This document shows, piece by piece, positions 1-8,898 of a stretch of 54,024 nt of DNA; position 1 is the first letter of the stretch, and the number at the start of each line of letters is the position of its first letter. The position numbers were made by a program, and so were the translations under genes. The stretch spans positions 1 through 54,024 of the forward strand of contig JAFQBT010000004.1 in NCBI GenBank assembly GCA_017399625.1, in the 5' to 3' direction. The notes under the pieces are model-generated. The model was given only the letters and a program-made list of their open reading frames with translations. It was not told the origin of the DNA and made no database searches. This DNA comes from Oscillospiraceae bacterium. GTDB taxonomy: Bacteria; Bacillota; Clostridia; Oscillospirales; Ruminococcaceae.

Positions 1-110
1 CCCTTTAACAAGGGGGGCTTTCAGCAAAAACAGGCGGATAATATCCGCCGATTCAACGTAGGGAGGGGGCTTGGATCCGCCGTCAAAAAGCCGCGGTTTT
101 TTCGAAGAAT
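1..110. repeat. Composite intergenic repeat, cut by the window edge
   Basis: The stretch starts inside an arm of the form CCCTTTAACAAGGGGGGCT, also seen at 17109-17132 and 53816-53840. It continues with the inverted repeat GGCGGATA-A-TATCCGCC (about 33-49), whose relative sits at 44562-44577. It belongs to the host's interspersed hairpin repeats. No gene is visible here. Confidence 0.6.
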
Positions 111-161
111 CACATTGACGAAGTAAAAACAACAATCCATCGTGCATTTTTAATAATTAGG

Positions 162-190
162 TTGACGAAGCGGAAGAAAAAGCATAAAAT
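162..190 (+). promoter_or_regulatory. Sigma-A-type promoter for the secreted protein gene
   Basis: TTGACG at 162-167, a 17-bp spacer, then TAAAAT at 185-190. The gene starts 36 bases downstream after an AGAGAGGA ribosome site. Confidence 0.6.
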
Positions 191-226
191 AGTAGGTGGA
201 AAAATAAAAAGAGAGGATTTTCAGCG

Positions 227-685
227 ATGAAGGTTGCAAAAAGAATTTTTGCTTTTGTTCTTCTTTTCCTGCTTGGGGCGGAGATTTTTGCAATGCCGGC
301 TTTTGCAATGCAGATGGAGAACGAAGCACTTGAGGTTACGGTTGTTTTCGATAAGGACGTTTATGAGGAAGGGGAAGAAATCACCGCAACCATTGTTGTA
401 AGGAACATAAGTGCGGAAACCGTTATTATAACGGATGTGGACCAGCTTGTTCCGGAAGGCTACCATCTTTCCGAGGACATTCCGGAAAGCGAGGATGATA
501 TTCTTCTTGATCCGGATAAAACCCTTGAACTTCGGGTGACCTATGGCGAGAAAATCGAGGGAACCGAAGAAACTGCCGAAGATTTTTTTGATAAGGTAAT
601 TTTCGGCGAAAGTTTCGGAATTCCGAATATTCTCATTGCCCTTGCGGTAATTATTGCGGTTGCGCTTTTCTTTTATTTTACATAA
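227..685 (+). CDS. Secreted, C-terminally membrane-anchored protein with a CARDB/DUF11-like domain
   Basis: This 152-residue protein begins with a typical Sec signal peptide (charged KVAKR, hydrophobic core to about residue 23, Ala-x-Ala type ending). Residues 30-105 look like a small Ig-like beta domain of the CARDB/DUF11 kind: alternating beta strands, a DKDVYEEGEEIT start and an IVVRNIS strand. A hydrophobic helix (about 133-150) ends the protein and would leave it anchored with the domain outside. It is a single-gene unit with its own promoter at 162-190 and a strong terminator. The fold assignment is inference from strand pattern; the function is unknown. Confidence 0.7.
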   Translation: MKVAKRIFAFVLLFLLGAEIFAMPAFAMQMENEALEVTVVFDKDVYEEGEEITATIVVRNISAETVIITDVDQLVPEGYHLSEDIPESEDDILLDPDKTLELRVTYGEKIEGTEETAEDFFDKVIFGESFGIPNILIALAVIIAVALFFYFT

Positions 686-703
686 GATGTTATAAAGAAA
701 GAA

Positions 704-736
704 CCCTCCGGCGCTTTGCGCCGGAGGGCTTTTTTG
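704..736 (+). terminator. Intrinsic terminator
   Basis: Stem CCCTCCGGCGC with loop TTTG and matching arm, followed by a T-run, just after the stop codon at 685. Confidence 0.9.
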
Positions 737-744
737 TATTATGC

Positions 745-2097
745 TTAAATTATTCTGATGAAATCCTTATAGAATCGGACGCATTCGCCGATATTATTTA
801 TGGAAATGCATTCGTTTGCGCCGTGGATGGAGGCAAACTGGGATTTTGAAAGATCGATGGGAGCGAAGCGGAGAATGTTATCCGCAACATCGGTGAGCCT
901 TCGGGCATCGGTTCCTGCAGTGAGGAGGAAGGGAGCAACGGCAACGTCCGGGAAATTTTCGTGGAGGAGGGCTTCGGTTTTTCTGAAGGGTTCGGCATTG
1001 AAGTCAGTGGGCCTGCAGTAATCCCGAAGGGTTTCCTCAATTTCGATATTATATTTTTTGGCGATGTCTTTTATTTTTTCAAGACCGCGGTAAAGATCAT
1101 CCTCCCGGATGCAGCGGAGATACATTGTTGCCTCTGCCGACTTTTGAGCACCGGGTTTTGTTTCCGTGCTCAGGGCGGTGAAGGAAACGGAAGTTGTGAG
1201 CATGGCGCTGGCGGCAGGGATGCTCAGCATGATTTTCTTGATGACCGGGGCAAAAATTCCGATGTTCCCGAAAAGAAAATTCATGGGGAAGGACATATAG
1301 GGAACGTGGCGTTCGAATGTTGCCCGAACCTCCGGAGAGAAGGCCGGTTTATAGATTTTTCCGGATTTTGTGGAAACCTTTGCAACAAAGCGGCAAAGAT
1401 TTTCCGCAGGGGTTGCGGTTTTCTTCGAAAAGCTTCCGTGACCGACGGAATTTTCGGAGGTCCGGCAGATGAACCGGTGGCGGCTTTTTTCGTGGACGGC
1501 GATAACGGCGCTTTTGCATTTAACGCCGGGAATCATGCCTTCGGTGATGGCGCCGCCTTCATCAAGGACGGTTTCAAAATGTATTCCGTTCTTTTTGAAA
1601 TATTCCGCCGCAAGAACCATTCCGTCGCCGGAACATTCCTCGTTGTTGGAAGAACCGATCCAGAGATTGATTCCCGGAAAATCATAGCCTTCGGCAAGAA
1701 GTTCCTCTGCAGCCATAAGTTCCGCAAAAAGGGGCGTTTTTGTATCGATGGTGCCCCTTCCGAAAAGAAAACCGTCCTTTTCCGTGGCGGTGAAAGCATC
1801 CGTTTCCCATCCCGGGCAGGAATCAACAACGTCGTGATGGGACATAATCATCACGTTTTTTTCGGGGTTCGCGCCGCTTATTTTATAGGCGAAGCATCCG
1901 CTTCCGAAGGTGATGCGCTCTGCATTTCTGGAAAGATTTGGAAAATTTTCTTCGATTACCGAATAAAATTTTTCAAATTCCGCTTTGTTTTCGCCTTTTT
2001 CATCAAAGACAGTTTTGCAGTTCACCATTTCGGAAAGGATCCTTACGTATTCGGGAAGCCTTTCAGATGGGCTGTTTTTATGTCCGTTTTGTGTCAT
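745..2097 (-). CDS. M20 family metallopeptidase (carboxypeptidase S/PM20D1-like)
   Basis: A 450-residue zinc peptidase of the M20 family. Metal-site motifs are in order: SHHDVVD (first His and Asp), GRGTIDTK (bridging Asp), NNEECSGDG (catalytic Glu pair), LDEGGA, and a late His in ASIHGANE. Length and the spacing between HxD and GRGTxD fit the PM20D1/carboxypeptidase S branch, which cleaves or forms amide bonds of N-acyl amino acids or peptides. No signal peptide is seen, so it acts in the cytoplasm. Its ATG overlaps the TGA of the upstream amylase (ATGA at 2097-2094), so the two are translationally coupled in one operon, probably supplying sugars and amino acids. Exact substrate unknown. Confidence 0.88.
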   Translation of the reverse strand: MTQNGHKNSPSERLPEYVRILSEMVNCKTVFDEKGENKAEFEKFYSVIEENFPNLSRNAERITFGSGCFAYKISGANPEKNVMIMSHHDVVDSCPGWETDAFTATEKDGFLFGRGTIDTKTPLFAELMAAEELLAEGYDFPGINLWIGSSNNEECSGDGMVLAAEYFKKNGIHFETVLDEGGAITEGMIPGVKCKSAVIAVHEKSRHRFICRTSENSVGHGSFSKKTATPAENLCRFVAKVSTKSGKIYKPAFSPEVRATFERHVPYMSFPMNFLFGNIGIFAPVIKKIMLSIPAASAMLTTSVSFTALSTETKPGAQKSAEATMYLRCIREDDLYRGLEKIKDIAKKYNIEIEETLRDYCRPTDFNAEPFRKTEALLHENFPDVAVAPFLLTAGTDARRLTDVADNILRFAPIDLSKSQFASIHGANECISINNIGECVRFYKDFIRII

Positions 2098-3998
2098 ATT
2101 TTGTTCATCTCACATTCAAAAAGATAGGAGCAGCCGGCTTTTACTGTGAGCTCGGCGGTGTATTCATCGATTTTTCTGCAGTCGAAATCAGTTCCGAAAA
2201 CCTCGTTCAAAAGATTTTCTGCGCCGATTGCGCCGAGAGGAAGAAGGATTTTTTCGTCCTTTTCGCCGTTCGAAATAACCCCGACAAAGGCTTCGGTTTC
2301 GGTGAATCTTGCCATTGCAAGGATATTTCCTTCCGCATGAAGGAATTTCATGCTGCCGTGGCGGAGGGATTCTTTTTTCCGGCGGAGGGAAATAATCCGG
2401 CTGTAAAACTTATATGTATCGGATTTTTCGAAATCCGAATCCCAGGGCATGGGATAGCGGCAGCCTTCCATGGTTTCCGGAAGTCCATCGATGGCGGCTT
2501 CATCGCCATAATAGACCGAGGGCGCACCCGGAAGAAGAAACTGGAAAATAACCGCGCCGCGGTAATATTCCGGTGTGATATACGGGTTGCAGTGAAGGCG
2601 CGGAACATCGTGGCTGTCGAAAAGGTTGAACTGGTTTTCGCTGAAAACGAAGGGGATTTTTGAAAGATGGTCAGTGACGCGGTTTTTCACGTCTCCGGCG
2701 GTGGCTTTATATTTTATATTGCCGAGGACGGGGCTCCGGCTCATAAATGAATCCGCTTCGCCATAGAACTGGCGGATTATTCTTCCGCAGCCGAAATAGT
2801 TCATCGGGGAATCCCACTGGTCCCCCTGGAGATGTTCCGGACAGTCGCCCCAGTCCTCCGCAAGGATATATGCCTTCGGGTTTTCCTCCCGGATGCTTCT
2901 GCAGATTTCGGGCCAGAGTTCCTTATCAAGCTGGATTTCGTTGTTTCTTGCAAAAACATCCGCAACGTCGAAGCGCCAGCCATCAATGGAATAGGGCTGT
3001 TTGAGCCATTTTTTCAGGACGGAATCCTTTGCGCGGTAGATTGCGTTCCGGAGGGAATCGGAGGTATAGTTGAGGACGGGCATTGTTTCGACGCCGAACC
3101 AGCCGAGATAGGAATTTTCTTCGCCGAAGAAATAATAACCGCGCTCCGGGGAATCGGGATTATTATATGCGCCGACGGATTTTTCAAACCATGCACCGTT
3201 GCGGTTGAACCACTTGTGGTCGGTGCCGGTGTGGTTGATGGAGATATCGAGGATTATTTTCATTCCGTTTTCGTGGAGGGCGGCGCAGAGTTTTTCAAGC
3301 GCTTCGTCGCCGCCGAAATGGGGATCGACGTGGAAATAATCGAGGCAGTCGTATTTATGGACGGAAGGCGCAGCGAAAATCGGATTGAGATAGAGGGCGT
3401 TTACGCCGAGTTTTTTGAGGTAGGGAATTTTTTCGGTTATGCCCTCGAGGTCGCCGCCATAAAAATCGAGGCAATGGGAGTGGGCATAATCTTCCGGAAC
3501 GCTGTTCCAGTCGGGAATTTTTACCGCAGGGAAGCCGTTCTGGGAATATTCGCCGGGTTTAACGTCGTTTTCCGGGTTTCCGTTACAGAAGCGCTCCGGG
3601 AAAATCTGATAAAAAACGGAATCCCGGACCCATTCCGGCTGTTTATAATCCGCGAGGAGGACAAAATCCGCGCTGTGGTCCGGAATATGGGTGGAAATTC
3701 CCCGCTGGGTATAGTAATAAATCTTGTTTTCGCAGGCCAGGGCAAACTGATAGGGCATGCGGTTTTCGGTTATTTTCAGCTCTGTTTCGTACCAGATGAA
3801 GCCGCGCTCGGTTTTAATGGGGCGCATTTCGGTGAAATTTTCGGTTCCGTTGGGATAGGAGATGAGCACGACGTTTTTTACGGGAGTGTTTTCATAAAGG
3901 CGAATCCGGATTTTTACGGTTTCGGAAAGGTTTGGGTTCGGATTGCTGAGGAAGGATTCCGTTCCGTCGCTGTGGACGCTTATGAGCCAGTTTTCCAT
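2094..3998 (-). CDS. GH13 alpha-glycosidase (neopullulanase/cyclomaltodextrinase-like)
   Basis: A 634-residue protein with an N-terminal beta domain of CBM34 type (about 1-115) and a TIM-barrel amylase domain beginning at VFYQIFPERF. Conserved GH13 regions are all present: DISINHT (region I), DGWRFDVADVF with the nucleophile Asp (about 355), ILAEDWGD with the acid/base Glu, and LFDSHDVPR with the stabilising Asp. Together these fit subfamily 20, which hydrolyses maltodextrins, cyclodextrins or pullulan to maltose or panose. No signal peptide, so it works on imported oligosaccharides. It is the first gene of the unit with the M20 peptidase. A CBM34 fold is inferred from length and position only. 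Confidence 0.9.
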   Translation of the reverse strand: MENWLISVHSDGTESFLSNPNPNLSETVKIRIRLYENTPVKNVVLISYPNGTENFTEMRPIKTERGFIWYETELKITENRMPYQFALACENKIYYYTQRGISTHIPDHSADFVLLADYKQPEWVRDSVFYQIFPERFCNGNPENDVKPGEYSQNGFPAVKIPDWNSVPEDYAHSHCLDFYGGDLEGITEKIPYLKKLGVNALYLNPIFAAPSVHKYDCLDYFHVDPHFGGDEALEKLCAALHENGMKIILDISINHTGTDHKWFNRNGAWFEKSVGAYNNPDSPERGYYFFGEENSYLGWFGVETMPVLNYTSDSLRNAIYRAKDSVLKKWLKQPYSIDGWRFDVADVFARNNEIQLDKELWPEICRSIREENPKAYILAEDWGDCPEHLQGDQWDSPMNYFGCGRIIRQFYGEADSFMSRSPVLGNIKYKATAGDVKNRVTDHLSKIPFVFSENQFNLFDSHDVPRLHCNPYITPEYYRGAVIFQFLLPGAPSVYYGDEAAIDGLPETMEGCRYPMPWDSDFEKSDTYKFYSRIISLRRKKESLRHGSMKFLHAEGNILAMARFTETEAFVGVISNGEKDEKILLPLGAIGAENLLNEVFGTDFDCRKIDEYTAELTVKAGCSYLFECEMNKI

Positions 3999-4031
3999 TC
4001 TGCACCGTCCTTTTTTTAAGATGATATATTA

Positions 4032-4060
4032 TATTTAATCATATTTTGCTGTTTTGTCAA
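4032..4060 (-). promoter_or_regulatory. Sigma-A promoter for the amylase-peptidase operon
   Basis: Reading leftward: TTGACA (4060-4055), 17-bp spacer, TAAATA (4037-4032), with a second AT-rich TATAAT-like hexamer just downstream. The GH13 start lies 34 bases further on. Confidence 0.65.
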
Positions 4061-4102
4061 GGGAAGCGGATATATTGCGGAAATTCACGCAGGGCGGAGC
4101 TA

Positions 4103-4131
4103 TTGCGCCTCGGAAAAATTGCTGATATAAT
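4103..4131 (+). promoter_or_regulatory. Sigma-A-type promoter for the alcohol dehydrogenase
   Basis: TTGCGC (4103-4108), 17-bp spacer, perfect TATAAT (4126-4131). The start codon follows 33 bases on, after GGGAGG. It is divergent from the amylase promoter. Confidence 0.65.
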
Positions 4132-4164
4132 GGGGTCAATAAAGGCAGGGAGGTTTTTGGAAAA

Positions 4165-5349
4165 ATGGCTTTTGATTTTTCTTATTATTCGCCCACGAAG
4201 GTTTGCTTCGGAAGGAACACGGAGGAGCAGGTTGGAAAGCTTATCAAAGAATTCGGCGGAACGAGGGTTCTTGTTCATTACGGAAGCAAAAGCGCGGTGC
4301 GTTCCGGACTTCTTGAAAAGGTGCTTGGCATTCTTGATTCCGAGGGGATTTTTCATGTTGAGCTGGGCGGAGCTGTTCCAAATCCGAGGCTTTCGAAGGT
4401 TTTTGAGGGAGTTGAAATCGGAAAAAGGGAGAAAATAGATTTTATCCTTGCCATCGGCGGAGGTTCGGCCATTGATTCCGCAAAGGCAATGGCTTATGCC
4501 CTTGCGGAGCCGGAGGAGGACCTTTGGGAGCTTTTTCTCCGCAGGAGAAAGGCAAAGGCCTGCCTTCCCATCGGGGCGATTCTTACCATTTCTGCCGCAG
4601 GAAGCGAAACCAGCGCCAGCTGCGTTATTACAAATCAGGAAACGGGAGAAAAGCGTTCCTGCAACAGCGACATTGCAAGACCAAAATTTGCGATTATGAA
4701 TCCGGAGCTGACCATGAGCCTTCCGGATTATCAGACTCAATCCGGATGCGCGGATATTATGATGCACACCATGGAGCGATATTTCACGAACGGCGGAAAT
4801 ATGGAAATCACCGACGAGATTGCCGAAGGACTTTTGCGGACCGTTCTGAAAAATGCGGTTATTCTTAAGGATGACCCAAAAAATTATGAGGCAAGGGCGG
4901 AAGTTATGTGGGCGGGAAGTCTTTCCCACAACAACCTTACCGGATGCGGAAATAACGGCGGAGATTTTATGTCCCATAAGCTCGAGCACGAGATGGGAGG
5001 AATGTTCGACGTTACCCACGGCGCAGGACTTGCGGCAATCTGGCCGAGCTGGGCGAGATATGTTTATAAAAACTGCCTTCCGCGGTTCGTTAAGTTTGCG
5101 CTTCGGGTTATGGAAGTTCAGCAAGGAGAAACGGACGAAGAAACCGCTCTTCGGGGAATAGAGGCCATGGAGGATTTTTACCGAAAAATCGGAATGCCGA
5201 CAAATATGAGGGAACTTGGAATTGAGCCGACGGACGAGGAAATTGAAAAAATGGCGGAAAGCTGCATCCGTGCCTGCGGAAAGCCTTCCGGCTCGGCGAT
5301 GATTCTTGATAAAGAAGATATGATAAAAATATACAAAATGGCAAAATGA
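4165..5349 (+). CDS. Iron-containing alcohol dehydrogenase (NAD(P)H-dependent butanol dehydrogenase/YqhD type)
   Basis: A 394-residue group III alcohol dehydrogenase. The dinucleotide-binding motif GGGSAIDSAKA lies near residue 99. Metal ligands are supplied by the Asp and His of CADIMMHTMERYF and the His residues of MSHKLEHEMGG and DVTHGAGLA, as in BdhA and YqhD. The family reduces aldehydes to alcohols to reoxidise NAD(P)H in fermentation; which aldehyde and cofactor cannot be read from sequence. It is a single-gene unit with its own promoter and ends in a bidirectional terminator. The start is supported by GGGAGG upstream. Length is normal for the family. Confidence 0.92.
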   Translation: MAFDFSYYSPTKVCFGRNTEEQVGKLIKEFGGTRVLVHYGSKSAVRSGLLEKVLGILDSEGIFHVELGGAVPNPRLSKVFEGVEIGKREKIDFILAIGGGSAIDSAKAMAYALAEPEEDLWELFLRRRKAKACLPIGAILTISAAGSETSASCVITNQETGEKRSCNSDIARPKFAIMNPELTMSLPDYQTQSGCADIMMHTMERYFTNGGNMEITDEIAEGLLRTVLKNAVILKDDPKNYEARAEVMWAGSLSHNNLTGCGNNGGDFMSHKLEHEMGGMFDVTHGAGLAAIWPSWARYVYKNCLPRFVKFALRVMEVQQGETDEETALRGIEAMEDFYRKIGMPTNMRELGIEPTDEEIEKMAESCIRACGKPSGSAMILDKEDMIKIYKMAK

Positions 5350-5358
5350 TATAAAAAA

Positions 5359-5397
5359 ATACCCGCCGTTTATAAAAACGGCGGGTATTTTTTTGTT
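5359..5397. terminator. Bidirectional intrinsic terminator
   Basis: ACCCGCCGTT paired with AACGGCGGGT across a TATAAA loop, with an A-run before and a T-run after. It lies between convergent genes and can serve both strands. Confidence 0.9.
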
Positions 5398-5398
5398 T

Positions 5399-7084
5399 TT
5401 ATTTATCCATTCCGCAGGGGAAGGAAGATTCGGTAAGGCGTTTATCGTTCATTACGGAATCATAGAAGCGGAATCCGCCGGCAAAATTATAGGCGGTAAA
5501 GCCGTTTCCTTCAAGGATTCTGCTTGCGATATAGCTTCTAAGGCCGCTTTGGCAGATTACGTAAACGGGTTTTCCGGGTTCGATTTCGGAAAGACGCCCG
5601 CGAAGTTCATCCACCGGAATATTTTTAAAACCTTCGATATGGCCGCGTTCAAATTCGCCGGCAGTTCTTGTATCCAGAAGGGTGCAGGAGTTTTTCGGAA
5701 GATTTTCAAGGTCGGAAATGAACCATTGCTTCAAAGTTCCGTTTGCGATGTTGTCTATCATAAATCCGGCCATATTTACCGGATCCTTTGCGGAAGAATA
5801 GGGCGGAGCATACGCAAGTTCAAGGTCTTTGATGTCCGTTGCTTTCATTCCGCAGCGAAGGGCGGTTGCAAGGACGTCGATGCGTTTGTCAACGCCATCA
5901 TAACCGATAATCTGGGCGCCGAGAAGACGGAAGGATTTTTTCTCGAAAAGGACTTTTATTGTCATAACCTTTCCGCCGGGATAATATCCCGCGTGGCTCA
6001 GAGGAGAAAGAATTACTTTATCAAAATCAATGCCGGCGGATTTTGCGGCGGATTCATTTATTCCAGTTGAAGCGGCGGTTATAGAGAAGATTTTTATAAC
6101 GGAGCTTCCGACGGCGCCTTTATATTCGCTTTTTATTCCGCAGATATTATCGGCGGCGATTCTTCCCTGTTTGTTTGCGGGACCGGCAAGGAATATTGTT
6201 GATTCGGTTCCGGTTACAAAATTTTTAATCTGGACCGCATCGCCGACGGCATAGATATTCGGGACGGAGGTTTCCATTTTTTCGTTTACAATAATACTTC
6301 CGCGGACGCCGATCCGAAGTCCGGCTTTTTTTGCAAGCGAATTTTCGGGAGAAACGCCTGCGGCAAGGATTGCCATATCGGTATGGATTGTTCTTCCTTT
6401 AAAAAGGATATCAATTCCGCTGCCGTTTTCGGAAAAAGCTTCGACGGAAGATTCGAGAAGGAGATTTATTCCGTTTTTGCGGATTTCGCTGTGGATGAAA
6501 GAAGCCATATCTGAATCGAAAGGGGAAAGAAGCTGTTTTCCGGCTTCGATAAGAGTAACTTTCATTCCGAGGGAGCGAAGATTTTCGGCAATTTCGATTC
6601 CGGCAAAACCTCCGCCGATTACAGCGGCGGACTTTGCTTTTTCGGAATTTGCGAAATTTTTGATTCGGAAGGTATCTTCAACTGTACGGAGAGTAAAAAC
6701 TCTTTTTGAATCTACTCCGGGTATTTGCGGAACAAAAGGTTTTGCGCCGGGAGCGAGAATCAGCTTATCGTAATTTTCGCTGAAGATATTTCCGTTTTCA
6801 AGATTTTTTACGGTTACTGTTTTTGCGCTTGGGTTAATATCAATTACTTCGTGGCGGACCTTTGCCGTTATATTAAAACGGCGGAAAAAGCTTTCCGGTG
6901 TCTGGAGGGTAAGCTCTTCCGGGTCGGTTATAACTTCGCCGAGATAATAGGGAAGACCGCAGTTTGCATAGGAGATGAATCCGGTGCGTTCGAAAATAGT
7001 TATCCGGGCTTTTTCATCAAGTCTTCGGATTCTTGCAGCGGCGGTTGCTCCGCCGGCAACTCCGCCAACGATTATAATTTTCAT
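5399..7084 (-). CDS. cdr: CoA-disulfide reductase with C-terminal rhodanese domain
   Basis: A 561-residue flavoprotein. The FAD motif IIVGGVAGGATAAARIR (residues 3-19) and redox cysteine in YANCGLPYYLG (near 43) are those of CoA-disulfide reductases and NADH oxidases. A second GGGFAGIEIAENL motif binds NAD(P)H, and the dimerisation domain follows to about 445. Residues from about 460 form a rhodanese domain with active-site Cys in CQSGLRSY. Such fusions reduce CoA disulfide or persulfide and polysulfide, keeping thiol pools reduced. It follows a thioredoxin-like gene by 49 bases and is likely its operon partner. Choice among CoA-disulfide, persulfide and polysulfide as substrate is open. Confidence 0.9.
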   Translation of the reverse strand: MKIIIVGGVAGGATAAARIRRLDEKARITIFERTGFISYANCGLPYYLGEVITDPEELTLQTPESFFRRFNITAKVRHEVIDINPSAKTVTVKNLENGNIFSENYDKLILAPGAKPFVPQIPGVDSKRVFTLRTVEDTFRIKNFANSEKAKSAAVIGGGFAGIEIAENLRSLGMKVTLIEAGKQLLSPFDSDMASFIHSEIRKNGINLLLESSVEAFSENGSGIDILFKGRTIHTDMAILAAGVSPENSLAKKAGLRIGVRGSIIVNEKMETSVPNIYAVGDAVQIKNFVTGTESTIFLAGPANKQGRIAADNICGIKSEYKGAVGSSVIKIFSITAASTGINESAAKSAGIDFDKVILSPLSHAGYYPGGKVMTIKVLFEKKSFRLLGAQIIGYDGVDKRIDVLATALRCGMKATDIKDLELAYAPPYSSAKDPVNMAGFMIDNIANGTLKQWFISDLENLPKNSCTLLDTRTAGEFERGHIEGFKNIPVDELRGRLSEIEPGKPVYVICQSGLRSYIASRILEGNGFTAYNFAGGFRFYDSVMNDKRLTESSFPCGMDK

Positions 7085-7133
7085 ATTGTTCTTCCCCTTT
7101 CGGTTTTTCTTTAAAACTATATTACATCAAATT

Positions 7134-7433
7134 TTAAATAATGGCAAGTACGCTTGATTTAATTGCGGTTTCGATCGTTTTGGAAATCATTTTTCCGTTT
7201 TTGAAAAGCGCCATTGAAGGGACGTGTTTTATATTGAGCTCCGCGGAAAGTTCAGGGGAATCGTGGGCGTTCATCCGGACGACTTTTATATCATCACGTT
7301 CGGCAGCGATTTCTTCCGCAACGGAAGCGGAATTTCTTCCGGACCAGGGCACCCAGATATCCAGAAGAACGGGTTTTTCGGATTCAAGGACTTCTTTTCT
7401 GAAGCTGTGTTTATTTATATTGATAACGGACAT
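7134..7433 (-). CDS. Thioredoxin-fold protein without the catalytic cysteines
   Basis: This 99-residue protein has the full thioredoxin outline: SVININKHSF start, VLLDIWVPW strand, and cis-Pro region HVPSMALFKNGK. At the active site, where thioredoxins have WCGPC, it reads WSGRNS, so both cysteines are gone and the protein contains no Cys at all. It cannot act as a disulfide reductase. It lies directly upstream of the CoA-disulfide reductase and is probably co-transcribed; a binding or chaperone role for that enzyme is conceivable but is inference. The start has a good GGAGG site. The reading frame is intact, so it is not obvious decay. Confidence 0.85.
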   Translation of the reverse strand: MSVININKHSFRKEVLESEKPVLLDIWVPWSGRNSASVAEEIAAERDDIKVVRMNAHDSPELSAELNIKHVPSMALFKNGKMISKTIETAIKSSVLAII

Positions 7434-7525
7434 TCTGCAGTCCTCCTTTATGAATTATTTGATATTATTATATCCGGAGGAAGAAAAATTTTCCGTGATT
7501 TTGTCACAGAAGAAAATAATTTTTG

Positions 7526-7554
7526 TTGCAAACGAATGGGAATTTATGTATTAT
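7526..7554 (+). promoter_or_regulatory. Sigma-A-type promoter for the cysteine desulfidase-like gene
   Basis: TTGCAA (7526-7531), exactly 17-bp spacer, TATTAT (7549-7554). This places transcription start near 7561 and supports translation start at 7590 rather than further upstream. Confidence 0.65.
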
Positions 7555-7589
7555 ATAGACAGAATTTGTTTTATAAGGGCGGATTTTTT

Positions 7590-8861
7590 ATGTTCAGCGA
7601 AAAAATTGAAAGGGATTTTCTGGCGATTCTTGAGGAAGAGCTTATTCCTGCCATGGGATGCACCGAGCCCATTGCTCTTGCTTTTGCGGCGGCAAAAGCG
7701 AGGGAAATCCTCGGCGGAGATCCGGAGAAAATTATTGCGTTTTGCAGCGGAAACATCATCAAGAACGTGCGCTGCGTTTCCATTCCCAATTCCGGCGGCA
7801 TGACCGGAATCGAAGCTGCCTGCGTTCTCGGTGCCCTTTGCGGCGACGTTTCGAGAGAGATGGAAGTGCTCGAATCGGTTACGCCGGAAGGACTTATGGA
7901 ATCCGTGCGCTTTATTGAAAAGGGCGGCTGCACGGTTGAATATCTTGAATCACCCATTCCGCTCCATTTTGTTATCCGCCTTGAAAAGGGAACGGATTTT
8001 GCGGAGGTTGAGGTTCGGCACAGCCACACGAATATTGTCCGAATTTCAAAAAACGGCGAGATTCTTTTTGCAACGGAAGATTTCGGTGAAGCGACTGCTC
8101 TTGCCGAAAGGGGAGAACTTTCGGTGGAAAATATCTTTGATTTTGCGAACGAAGTTCCCCTTTCAAAAATCGAAAAATTTGCAAGGCGGCAGATTGAATG
8201 CAACATGGCCATTGCGGAAAAGGGAATGCTTGGGGAATTCGGCATCGGCATCGGAAAAGAGATGCTTGAGATGAACCCGGGTTCGGTTTTTATGAAGATG
8301 AGGGCTTTTGCGGCGGCAGGTTCCGAAGCAAGGATGTGCGGCTGCAACATGCCGGTTATCATCACTTCCGGCAGCGGAAACCAGGGAATTGCTTCCTCGG
8401 TTCCGGTTATTGTTTACGCAAGGGAGAAGGGAATCGGAGAGGAAAGAATGTTCCGCGCGCTTGTTTTTTCAAGCCTTCTGACGGTTTTTCAGAAGGAATA
8501 TATCGGCAAGCTTTCCGCCTTTTGCGGCGCTGTTTCGGCTTCCTGCGCGGCAGGAGCGGCCATTACATATATTGCCGGGGGAACGGTTCAGCAGATCAAG
8601 GACACCATTGACAACACCCTTGCGGATATTCCGGGAATTATCTGCGACGGCGCAAAATCTTCCTGCGCGGCAAAAATTGCTTCCGCCCTTGATGCGGCGC
8701 TTTTTGCCCATGTTCTTGCAATGAAGGGCAAGGTTTATGAGGCGAACACCGGAATTATTCAGAGCGACGCGGGAAAGACCATCCGGAGCGTCGGACATAT
8801 CGGAAAGGTCGGAATGAAGCAGACGGATTCGGAAATTGTCAAGATGATGATAGGAAATTAA
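7590..8861 (+). CDS. L-cysteine desulfidase-like / UPF0597 iron-sulfur lyase
   Basis: A 423-residue member of the serine dehydratase alpha-chain-like family that includes CyuA/CdsB and UPF0597. Seen in the sequence: the N-terminal MGCTEPIALAFAAAKA block, a glycine-rich ITSGSGNQGI loop, and cysteines in MCGCNMP, FCGAVSASC and ICDGAKSSCAAK, which in this family bind a [4Fe-4S] cluster. Known members split L-cysteine to sulfide, ammonia and pyruvate or dehydrate serine; the substrate here is not proven. It is divergent from the CoA-disulfide reductase operon, which fits a shared thiol and sulfide theme. The ATG at 7590 is chosen because the promoter lies at 7526-7554. Confidence 0.85.
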   Translation: MFSEKIERDFLAILEEELIPAMGCTEPIALAFAAAKAREILGGDPEKIIAFCSGNIIKNVRCVSIPNSGGMTGIEAACVLGALCGDVSREMEVLESVTPEGLMESVRFIEKGGCTVEYLESPIPLHFVIRLEKGTDFAEVEVRHSHTNIVRISKNGEILFATEDFGEATALAERGELSVENIFDFANEVPLSKIEKFARRQIECNMAIAEKGMLGEFGIGIGKEMLEMNPGSVFMKMRAFAAAGSEARMCGCNMPVIITSGSGNQGIASSVPVIVYAREKGIGEERMFRALVFSSLLTVFQKEYIGKLSAFCGAVSASCAAGAAITYIAGGTVQQIKDTIDNTLADIPGIICDGAKSSCAAKIASALDAALFAHVLAMKGKVYEANTGIIQSDAGKTIRSVGHIGKVGMKQTDSEIVKMMIGN

Positions 8862-8864
8862 AAC

Positions 8865-8898
8865 AAAAAAGGTTCAGCCGGAGGCTGAACCTTTTTTT
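8865..8898. terminator. Bidirectional intrinsic terminator
   Basis: GGTTCAGCC-GGA-GGCTGAACC with A-run and T-run on the two sides. It separates the desulfidase gene from the convergent acetyltransferase. Confidence 0.9.

Noticed and set aside
961..5124. Long open frames opposite the M20, amylase and alcohol dehydrogenase genes (355-395 codons)
   Set aside because: They mirror real genes whose motifs are clear, lack ribosome sites and family features, and arise from the codon bias of the true strand.
7224..7589. N-terminal extension of the cysteine desulfidase-like protein to 7224
   Set aside because: The extension covers the divergent thioredoxin gene and the promoter at 7526-7554; the family begins at the ATG at 7590.
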